Positions 1 to 5,116 of a stretch of 8,705 bases of DNA are shown in pieces (position 1 is the stretch's first letter; the number at the start of each line of letters is the position of its first letter). Position numbers and translations under genes: made by a program. The notes beneath the pieces are model-generated. The model had not been told where the DNA came from, did no database searches, and saw only the letters and a list, made by a program, of their open reading frames with translations. The stretch is from assembly GCA_050181295.1 (NCBI GenBank), contig JBFXDI010000155.1, positions 1 to 8,705 of the forward strand, read 5' to 3'. This DNA comes from JBFXDI01 sp050181295. GTDB taxonomy: Bacteria > Pseudomonadota > Alphaproteobacteria > Rhizobiales > Aestuariivirgaceae.

Positions 1-1
1 C

Positions 2-658
2 CACAAGACCGCCTATGACGGCGACAAGGGCCCGAACACCGGCGGCATGGGCGCCTATTCGCCGGCGCCGGTGCTGGACGAGATCCTCGCCGACCGCGTC
101 ATGGCGGAGATCGTCGAGCCGACGGTCAAGGCGATGGCGGCGGAAGGCCGGCCCTTCAAGGGCGTGCTCTTCGCCGGCCTGATGATCGGGCCGAAGGGGC
201 CGCGGCTGCTCGAGTATAACGTGCGCTTCGGCGATCCCGAGGCGCAGGTGCTCTGCCTCCGCCTCATGTCGGACCTCCTCCCCGCCCTCGTCGCGGCGCG
301 CGACGGGCAGCTCGGGAACTTCCATCTGCGCTGGAAGCCGGAGGCGGCGGTGACGGTGGTGATGGCGGCGAAGGGCTATCCCGGCGAGTACCGGAAAGGC
401 ACGCCGATCGGCGGGCTCGACCGCGCGCAGAAGCTCGCCGGCGTCTATGTGTTCCATGCGGGCACGGCGCGCGACGCGACCGGCCAGCTCACCGCCAATG
501 GCGGCCGCGTGCTCGGCGTCAATGCGCTCGGGAGCAGCATCGGCGAGGCCCGCGCCCGCGCCTATGCAGCGGTCGATCTCGTGGACTGGCCGGACGGCTT
601 CTGCCGCCGCGACATCGCCTGGCGCGCCATGGCGCGGCTCGGGGGCGCGAAGCGATGA
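2..658 (+). CDS. purD: Phosphoribosylamine-glycine ligase (GARS), C-terminal part
   Basis: PurD joins phosphoribosylamine and glycine using ATP to make glycinamide ribonucleotide, the second step of purine synthesis, in the cytoplasm. The reading frame is open from base 2, and 218 residues are visible, about half of the usual ~420-430. The start of the visible part carries the family motif GPNTGGMGAYSPAP, and further on comes EYNVRFGDPEAQ, the ATP-grasp segment whose Glu and Asn bind metal-ATP. The PurD C-terminal domain follows to the end (GFCRRDIAWRAMARL). The gene is truncated only by the window edge. The stop codon lies in an 11-base stretch (AAGCGATGAGT) that recurs 221 bases downstream, so an intergenic repeat begins exactly at the end of the gene. 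The identification is very secure. Confidence 0.97.
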   Translation, partial: HKTAYDGDKGPNTGGMGAYSPAPVLDEILADRVMAEIVEPTVKAMAAEGRPFKGVLFAGLMIGPKGPRLLEYNVRFGDPEAQVLCLRLMSDLLPALVAARDGQLGNFHLRWKPEAAVTVVMAAKGYPGEYRKGTPIGGLDRAQKLAGVYVFHAGTARDATGQLTANGGRVLGVNALGSSIGEARARAYAAVDLVDWPDGFCRRDIAWRAMARLGGAKR

Positions 659-660
659 GT

Positions 661-773
661 GGGGCCCCCTCACCCCTCCCTCTCCCCCGCAAGCGGGGGC
701 GAGGGTGTCGCGATGTTCCCTCGCCCCGCCCCGGCGGGGAGAGGGTGGCGAGCGAAGCGAGCGGGTGAGGGGC
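661..773. repeat. Intergenic G/C-rich palindromic repeat, copy 1 (complete)
   Basis: The outer arms are inverted: GCCCCTCACCC-like sequence on the left answers GGGTGAGGGGC on the right. Internally there is a hairpin CCCCCGC-AA-GCGGGGG and a CCCCGCC/GGCGGGG pair. The block from 650 to about 741 matches 871-961 at a constant offset of 221 bases with only a few substitutions, including the last codons of purD. Short ORFs on both strands here come from the repeat and are not genes. It may act as a transcript-end structure for purD, but no U-run follows, so that is only a possibility. Confidence 0.85.
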
Positions 774-870
774 AGCGCGCAGGCGAATGAGCGGGTGAGC
801 CGATGAACGCGGCGGTCGCGTCACGCCTGCCTTTTCGACGAGGATCGCGGATGAGACTCGTCGGGCGAGG

Positions 871-967
871 AAGCGATGAGTCGTGCCCCCTCACCCCTCC
901 CTCTCCCCCGCAAGCGGGGGCGAGGGTGTCGCAATGTTCCCTCGCCCCGCCCGGCGGGGAGAAGGTG
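871..967. repeat. Intergenic G/C-rich palindromic repeat, copy 2 (right arm missing)
   Basis: This is the second copy of the 661-773 element, again preceded by AAGCGATGAGT. It matches copy 1 through the CCCCCGC-AA-GCGGGGG hairpin and the CCCCGCCCGGCGGGG part. It then stops at GAGAAGGTG and lacks the closing arm GGGTGAGGGGC. The 97 bases between the copies (774-870) show no gene and no structure I can name. Confidence 0.85.
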
Positions 968-983
968 TATCTCCGATGACGCG

Positions 984-1012
984 CCTCATCCTGAGCTTGT
1001 CGAAGGATGAGG
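984..1012. repeat. 29-bp hairpin repeat, type 1
   Basis: It has a 9-bp stem CCTCATCCT / AGGATGAGG around an 11-base loop GAGCTTGTCGA. The same element with loop GAGCCTGTCGA recurs at 8131-8158. It belongs to a REP-like family, together with the type 2 element at 1022-1050. Confidence 0.9.
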
Positions 1013-1021
1013 CCTTGGCCC

Positions 1022-1050
1022 CCTCATGGTTCGACAGGCTCACCATGAGG
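1022..1050. repeat. 29-bp hairpin repeat, type 2
   Basis: It has a 9-bp stem CCTCATGGT / ACCATGAGG around loop TCGACAGGCTC, and it is identical to 8089-8117. The loop is the reverse complement of the type 1 loop. In the opposite orientation it is therefore the same element, with paired changes in the stem. It ends 17 bases before the oxidoreductase start codon, so its GAGG may be the nearest ribosome-binding-like sequence. Confidence 0.9.
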
Positions 1051-1067
1051 ATGTTTCATGGTGATCC

Positions 1068-2768
1068 ATGGCAATGACCGATCGCTGGGACGCCGTCATC
1101 GTCGGCGGCGGGCATAACGGGCTGGTGGCGGGCTTCTATCTCGCGCGCGCCGGGCGGAAGGTGCTGATCCTCGAGCGCCGCGCCATGGTCGGCGGGGCCG
1201 CGATCACCGAGGAGTTCCATCCGGGCTTTCGCAACTCGGCCGCGTCCTATGTGGTGAGCCTGCTCCGGCCCGAGGTTATCGAGGAGATGGACCTCAAGCG
1301 CCACGGCTTCGAGACGATCCGCATGGGCGGCTCCTTCGGCGTGTTCGGCGACGGGCGCTCGCTGCTGCTGACCGGCGACGAGACGGCGGACCGCGCCGAG
1401 GTGGCGCGTTTCTCGAACCGCGACTGGCAGGCGATGGGCGCGTTCGGCGCGATGCTGCGCAAGGCGGGCGACATCGTCCGCGCCGAGATGCTGAACCCGC
1501 CGCCGCGGCTCGCGGGCGGCGGCATCGCCGACATGATCGGCGCCTTCCGGCTCGGACGCGGGCTGAAACGCCTGGGGCCCGAGGAGCGCCACCGCTTCCT
1601 GCAGCTCTTCGCGACACCGGTCGGCGATCTGCTCGATCGCTGGTTCGACAGCGACGCGGTCAAGACCATGTATGCGGCGACCGCGACGGCGGGCTCGATG
1701 GTCGGGCTCCGCGATCCGGGCTCGGCCATCAACCTGCTGCATCTCGGGATCGGCGAGGTCGAGGGCGAGCGCGGCGCCTGGGCGCTCGCCAGGGGCGGCA
1801 TGGGCGCCATCACGCAAGCCATGGCCGCGGCCTTCCGCGAGGCGGGCGGCACTATCCGCACCGGGGCCCCGGTGGCGCGCATCCTGGTCGAGCAGGGCCG
1901 CGCGGTGGGCGTGCGTCTCGCAGCCGAGGCGAAGCCTGCGGGCGCAAACGAGGCGGCGAACGCGGGCGCGGCAGGTGCCGCTGCGGGCGGATCAGGCGCG
2001 GCGGGCCCAGGCGCAACCGGCGAGACGATCCGGGCGCGCGTGGTGCTCGCCAACACCGATCCGAAGCGCACCTTCCTCACGCTGCTCGGCGAGGGCGACC
2101 TGCCCGCCGATTTCGCCGCGGACGTGCGCGGCTACCGGATGGGCTCGGGCTCCTTCCGCATCAATATCGCGCTCTCGGGATTGCCGGAATTCGCGAGCCG
2201 ACCCGGCGCCGGGGTCGGGCCGCAGCATCGCGCCTTCATCCGCATGGTCTCCTCGCTCGGCGCCTATGACGCGGCCTTCGAGGCGGCGAAGCGCGGCGAG
2301 TTGCCCGATGATCCGATCATCGACGCGCTCATCCCGACCGCGCTCGACCCGGGCCTGGCGCCGCCCGGCGGCCATATCCTCTCGATCCTCGCGCAGCATT
2401 ACCCCTTCCAGCTCGCGGGCGGGCGGCGCTGGACCGAGGCCGACCGGGCCCGCGCGGCGGAGGGGATCGTCGCGGCGCTCGAGCGCTACATTCCGAAGAT
2501 CCGCAACCAGATTCTCGGCTGGCGCGCCTACAGCCCGCAGGACCTGGAGGATGTCTTCGGCCTCACCGGCGGCGACGTCTATCACGGCCGGCTCGATCCC
2601 GATCAGCTCTTCTCGATGCGCCCGCACCCGAAGGCCGCGCGCTATGCGACGCCGGTCAAGGGGCTCTATCTCTGCGGTGCCGGCGCCCACCCCGGCGGCG
2701 GCGTCTCGGGCGCGCCGGGCCGCAATGCGGCGATGGCGGTGTTGGGAAGTCGCCACAGCCAAATCTGA
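1068..2768 (+). CDS. FAD/NAD(P)-dependent oxidoreductase, PYROXD2/phytoene-desaturase-like
   Basis: The 566-residue protein is a predicted flavoprotein. Residues 8-38 form the N-terminal dinucleotide-binding fold: VGGGHNGL gives the glycine signature and E36, ending the second strand, would bind the adenosine ribose. The C-terminal segment 532-557 (GLYLCGAGAHPGGGVSGAPG) is the second FAD signature shared by phytoene desaturases and PYROXD2-type proteins. The substrate is unknown; carotenoid genes are not nearby. Residues 285-318 are a low-complexity Ala/Gly-rich run, probably a surface loop particular to this lineage. The start is either ATG 1068 or ATG 1074 (M3); neither has a good Shine-Dalgarno sequence, as GAGG at 1047-1050 is too far upstream. 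The last codons (VLGSRHSQI) coincide with a fall in G+C at the edge of the island, so the original C-terminus may have been replaced. The fold is certain, the reaction is not. Confidence 0.88.
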   Translation: MAMTDRWDAVIVGGGHNGLVAGFYLARAGRKVLILERRAMVGGAAITEEFHPGFRNSAASYVVSLLRPEVIEEMDLKRHGFETIRMGGSFGVFGDGRSLLLTGDETADRAEVARFSNRDWQAMGAFGAMLRKAGDIVRAEMLNPPPRLAGGGIADMIGAFRLGRGLKRLGPEERHRFLQLFATPVGDLLDRWFDSDAVKTMYAATATAGSMVGLRDPGSAINLLHLGIGEVEGERGAWALARGGMGAITQAMAAAFREAGGTIRTGAPVARILVEQGRAVGVRLAAEAKPAGANEAANAGAAGAAAGGSGAAGPGATGETIRARVVLANTDPKRTFLTLLGEGDLPADFAADVRGYRMGSGSFRINIALSGLPEFASRPGAGVGPQHRAFIRMVSSLGAYDAAFEAAKRGELPDDPIIDALIPTALDPGLAPPGGHILSILAQHYPFQLAGGRRWTEADRARAAEGIVAALERYIPKIRNQILGWRAYSPQDLEDVFGLTGGDVYHGRLDPDQLFSMRPHPKAARYATPVKGLYLCGAGAHPGGGVSGAPGRNAAMAVLGSRHSQI

Positions 2769-2789
2769 TCATCTAACTGCCTACGACGT

Positions 2790-2895
2790 CTACCTACCTC
2801 CATGCCGGTCGAGTCCGCTGTGAGGGCAATCGCAGACGTAGAAAGCTGGTGTGCCAGCTTCTAACTGGATGCCGCAAGTCCTGCACCGCTCTTGA
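2790..2895 (-). other. Possible frameshifted zinc-ribbon tail of the ImmA-like peptidase
   Basis: In the -1 frame relative to the peptidase gene, minus-strand translation reads through its stop. It gives CRTCG, then about 13 residues on FYVCDC, then a stop at 2790-2792. The spacing C-x2-C-x14-C-x-C looks like a small zinc knuckle. Moving from the peptidase frame at ...PPGFK into this frame would add about 34 residues ending HSGLDRHGGR, in place of the nine-residue tail SGAGLAASS. It could be a real frameshift mutation, a sequencing error, programmed frameshifting or chance. The cysteine pattern is the only support. Confidence 0.3.
2843..2860. other. Perfect hairpin abutting the peptidase stop codon
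   Basis: AAGCTGG (2843-2849) and CCAGCTT (2854-2860) form a 7-bp perfect stem with a four-base loop. On the minus strand the structure begins directly after the TAG at 2861-2863 and is followed by TTTC. It could be a weak terminator between the convergent peptidase and oxidoreductase genes. It lacks a proper U-run. Confidence 0.5.
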
Positions 2896-3814
2896 AGCCT
2901 GGCGGCAGGATGACCGTCGTCGCTGTCAACGCAGCGACGGGATACACCAGGATCAAAATGTTCCAGGTCGTATCGAAAGCGTCGGCAACGCACTCGTGCT
3001 TTATGCCGTTGAGGTCAGTGATGGAAAGCCTCGTTGGTCGCGTCATCCTTCGGCCAACAGGAAGCACACGGCCAAGAGGATGATCGAGCGTGACGAGCTT
3101 GTCGGTTGGCCGCCCGAATTGTTTTAGAAAACTCCGCGATGGCTCGATCCGCCGGACAACCGCTTGGGCACCCACGCCCTCCACATACTGGATCGGCTCC
3201 AGCACATAGAGGACGCAGGTGCGGTGATTGGTCCGCGCGAATTCCCGTGCTGAAGCATATTGAGAAGCGCCAAATTTTGGCGCGAGGTTCATAGGTGATT
3301 TGATCGTAAGTGCGCAATCGGCTGCATGCCGGGCATATCCATCGCCTTGAAACAACGCGAAGCGTGCGAAATTGTTGGCCTCGCGTTCGAGCTGGTCGGC
3401 AATTTCCGGTGCCAGCGTTTTCTCGCAATCCTGAAAGAAACTGAACAACTTGCGGTGGACGGGCATCTCGTGATGCCCAGTTTCGTGAAGCTTCAGGAAG
3501 TTTTGTTTTGCCTTGCCAACGGTACCATCAATGTGGATGACGCCTTCATCGCTGTCGCAGAGCCCGAGGATCTTGGTGATTGCTGATTTGACGGTCCTGG
3601 CGGCGCCAGCTGTCTTTGTCTGGATGTAGGCAAGGAGGCTTGCGGGATCAAAAATGCTGGCTGCTGCAACCTTCAGCTGGGCGGCCTCGACGATATCATC
3701 GACCGGTGTTGGGAAACGGCCCCACGCGGATGCGCGGTCGAGGAGCTTCCTTGCTCGCGCCTCGACCGCGCGAAGATCGTCGGGGTCGAGGCTGCTGTCA
3801 TCAGGTTTTGTCAC
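2861..3814 (-). CDS. ImmA/IrrE-family zinc metallopeptidase (CapP-like)
   Basis: The 317-residue protein is a predicted cytoplasmic zinc peptidase. Residues 110-114 read HETGH, the HExxH zinc/catalytic motif of the ImmA/IrrE family. About 30 residues later EREANNFA (143-150) supplies the third ligand, E143 or E145. The first ~85 residues resemble the usual helical lead (PVDDIVEAAQLKV). The C-terminal ~150 residues are probably the sensory part, which I cannot assign. In ImmR/ImmA and CapH/CapP pairs such peptidases cleave the neighbouring XRE repressor; that is the likely role here. The start is GTG, preceded by GAGGAGG (3822-3828) at 7 nt spacing, and it overlaps the repressor gene by 14 bases, so the two are co-transcribed and probably coupled. 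The short tail GLAASS may result from a frameshift (see 2790-2895). Confidence 0.85.
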   Translation of the reverse strand: MTKPDDSSLDPDDLRAVEARARKLLDRASAWGRFPTPVDDIVEAAQLKVAAASIFDPASLLAYIQTKTAGAARTVKSAITKILGLCDSDEGVIHIDGTVGKAKQNFLKLHETGHHEMPVHRKLFSFFQDCEKTLAPEIADQLEREANNFARFALFQGDGYARHAADCALTIKSPMNLAPKFGASQYASAREFARTNHRTCVLYVLEPIQYVEGVGAQAVVRRIEPSRSFLKQFGRPTDKLVTLDHPLGRVLPVGRRMTRPTRLSITDLNGIKHECVADAFDTTWNILILVYPVAALTATTVILPPGFKSGAGLAASS

Positions 3815-4211
3815 GGCGCCGCCTCCTCTGCCGAATAAACCTGAGATAGTCCATCAGCTCGACCTCCTCGTCGGGCGTCAGCTTGTGTTCAGCGAAGGTC
3901 GCGAGTCGCCCGTGCCTTTCACCAGCTTTTCGCGTCCGCGTGATGTAGCCGGCTCTCTCCATCAAATCCTCATAGTCGATGGCATAAAGGCTCGCGAGTA
4001 TGTGCAGGACGTTGAGCGAGGGCTTCTCGATCTTGCCGGTTTCGATCTGGCTTAGGTACGCGTTCGATACCTCCTTGTTCGAGGCTTCCTCTACTTGCCG
4101 TAGTTTCAAGCCCCGATCCTCCCGAATTGATTTCAGGTACTGCCCGAGCGTTGCCTTTTCGGTTTTCCTTTCGTCGGCGTGAACGAATATCACGTTGCCT
4201 CCTTCAGCCAT
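3801..4211 (-). CDS. XRE-family HTH transcriptional repressor (CapH-like)
   Basis: The 136-residue DNA-binding protein has an HTH_XRE/Cro-CI domain at about residues 22-78. It runs from LGQYLKSIREDRGLKLRQVEE through the recognition-helix region AYLSQIETGK to the usual LNVLHILASLYAIDYEDLM. The C-terminal 50 residues are charged (TPDEEVELMDYLRFIRQRRRR), possibly including the peptidase cleavage site and a dimerisation helix. It is the first gene of a two-gene minus-strand operon with the ImmA-like peptidase. The ATG at 4211 has AAAGGG only 3 nt upstream, so the leader is short. It is divergent from the ubiquitin-like operon, with 145 bases between the two start codons containing a dyad and direct repeats. 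It is therefore the obvious candidate regulator of both directions. The family is certain; the target is inferred. Confidence 0.88.
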   Translation of the reverse strand: MAEGGNVIFVHADERKTEKATLGQYLKSIREDRGLKLRQVEEASNKEVSNAYLSQIETGKIEKPSLNVLHILASLYAIDYEDLMERAGYITRTRKAGERHGRLATFAEHKLTPDEEVELMDYLRFIRQRRRRRDKT

Positions 4212-4233
4212 TAACCCTTTGTATCTTTTGGGT

Positions 4234-4262
4234 ATTCTAATTCAATTTGCGTGACCTGTCAA
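4234..4262 (-). promoter_or_regulatory. Sigma70-type promoter for the XRE-peptidase operon
   Basis: On the minus strand, TTGACA (4262-4257, a perfect -35) is followed by 17 bases and TAGAAT (4239-4234, five of six matches to the -10). Transcription would start near 4227, about 16 bases before the ATG. The -35 overlaps the first TCAAGCGCGCT repeat, so a protein bound there would block it. Confidence 0.75.
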
Positions 4263-4280
4263 GCGCGCTAATGATATGCT
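4251..4280 (+). promoter_or_regulatory. Tentative promoter for the ubiquitin-like operon
   Basis: A possible -35 GTGACC (4251-4256), an 18-base spacer and -10 TATGCT (4275-4280) point to the plus-strand operon. An alternative is TTGATA (4280-4285) with CACATT (4303-4308). Either would be overlapped by the dyad at 4278-4293. Both are weaker matches than the opposing promoter. Confidence 0.35.
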
Positions 4281-4298
4281 TGATACATCAAGCGCGCT
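4259..4298. promoter_or_regulatory. Candidate XRE operator: dyad plus 11-bp direct repeats
   Basis: TCAAGCGCGCT occurs at 4259-4269 and again at 4288-4298, 29 bases apart. Between and overlapping the second copy lies the perfect dyad GCTTGATACATCAAGC (4278-4293; 7-bp arms, 2-base centre). Each direct repeat also contains the self-complementary AGCGCGCT. The left copy covers the -35 of the regulator promoter and the dyad covers the likely start region of the operon. This is what a shared repressor operator should look like. Confidence 0.6.
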
Positions 4299-4356
4299 GT
4301 GTCACATTGTGGGCGCCGGCCAACCCGATTGATGGCCCGAACCACAGGAGCCCACC

Positions 4357-4710
4357 ATGGAACATCACGAAGAGGGCGAGCAGCCGCCCGAAGTCGCTGC
4401 GGCGATCCGCGAGGAAATCCTCGATGAGATCGCCGATCTGGAAGACTACGCCCGCCTCGGCAAGCAGCCGCCGCACTGCCGCGGATACCGCATCCGCGTC
4501 AACGGCGAGCGGTTTGTCGTGCATGAGCCCCGCCCCACCGGGAGGGAAATCCTCACGCTCGCGGGCCTGACGCCGCCGGAAAACTACACACTTCGAGTCA
4601 AAGTTGCGGGCCAGAAGCCAGAAAAGGTGAAGCTCGACGATAGGGTCGATCTCCGGCGCCCCGGTGTGGAGAAGTTCAAGGCACTGCCCCGCGATCAGAC
4701 CGAGGGGTAA
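4357..4710 (+). CDS. Ubiquitin-like protein, single Multi_ubiq-type domain
   Basis: The 117-residue protein is probably the modifier that is activated and attached to targets. Residues 1-42 are an acidic, helix-prone lead (AAIREEILDEIADLEDY). Residues 44-112 match the bacterial multiubiquitin beta-grasp pattern: YRIRVNGERFVVHEP, then TGREILTLAGLTPPENYTL, and a closing VEKFKALP. Family members often carry several tandem domains; this has one. The chain ends DQTEG, so a glycine is already the last residue and no trimming would be needed before E1 activation. AGGAG (4346-4350) lies 6 nt before the ATG. It is the first gene of the operon, 4 nt before the E2-like gene. Sulfur carriers ThiS/MoaD are less likely, because there is no GG end and the neighbours differ. 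Confidence 0.82.
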   Translation: MEHHEEGEQPPEVAAAIREEILDEIADLEDYARLGKQPPHCRGYRIRVNGERFVVHEPRPTGREILTLAGLTPPENYTLRVKVAGQKPEKVKLDDRVDLRRPGVEKFKALPRDQTEG

Positions 4711-4714
4711 GGCC

Positions 4715-5116
4715 ATGTCTTTGCGTCGGCAGTTCGATCTTCCGCCCGAGGATGTGAAGTTCCTCGACGACTACGACCTGCCGTGGGAGGCGATCGTGGA
4801 TGGGTCCCCTTGGGTGCTCATCCACGAATTCGCGACCCATGAAGGCTACGACCACCCAAAAGTAACCACCGCCATCCGCATCGAGACCGGATACCCGGTC
4901 ACGGCGCTGGACATGGTCTATGTCTATCCCGCGCTCGCCCGGAAGGACGGCAAGTCAATTAACAACGTCAATGCGACACAGAATATCGATGGCAAGATCT
5001 TTCAGCGATGGTCGCGGCACCGCACACAGCAGAACCCTTGGAAATCCGGTGAGGACAATATCGGTTCGCACGTTCATCTGATTGAAGACTGGCTTGAGCG
5101 GGAATTCAACAAATGA
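4715..5116 (+). CDS. E2-like protein (Prok-E2_E type), cysteine-free
   Basis: This 133-residue protein would carry or direct the ubiquitin-like protein. The N-terminus reads LPPEDVKFLDDYDLPWEAI. A strand region with TGYPVTALDMVYVYPAL (58-74) recalls the YP...PD segment of E2 folds. The end has KIFQRWSRH (94-102), NPW (107-109) and a final helix HLIEDWLEREF. This pattern resembles the prokaryotic E2 family E. Aligning NIDGKIFQRW with the classical E2 segment around G-x-I-C-L puts phenylalanine where the catalytic Cys sits, and the whole protein has no cysteine. S100 and H102 in RWSRH are the most conserved-looking polar residues. The start is ATG 4715, with GAGGGG (4702-4707) at 7 nt; a longer frame from 4664 would run inside the preceding gene and is not used. 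It overlaps the next gene by ATGA. Confidence 0.75.
   Translation: MSLRRQFDLPPEDVKFLDDYDLPWEAIVDGSPWVLIHEFATHEGYDHPKVTTAIRIETGYPVTALDMVYVYPALARKDGKSINNVNATQNIDGKIFQRWSRHRTQQNPWKSGEDNIGSHVHLIEDWLEREFNK

Noticed and set aside
1056..2823. Several long open frames on both strands overlapping the oxidoreductase
   Set aside because: They are shadows of a G/C-rich gene: Arg/Ala/Pro-rich translations without any recognisable family, while the 1068-2768 frame has clear FAD motifs.
2849..4182. Small plus-strand frames opposite the peptidase and repressor genes
   Set aside because: They have no ribosome-binding sites or recognisable domains and lie wholly antisense to well-supported genes.
4664..4714. 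A longer start for the E2-like gene
   Set aside because: It would lie inside the Ubl coding region; ATG 4715 has a strong GAGGGG at 7 nt and the extra residues do not resemble the family.
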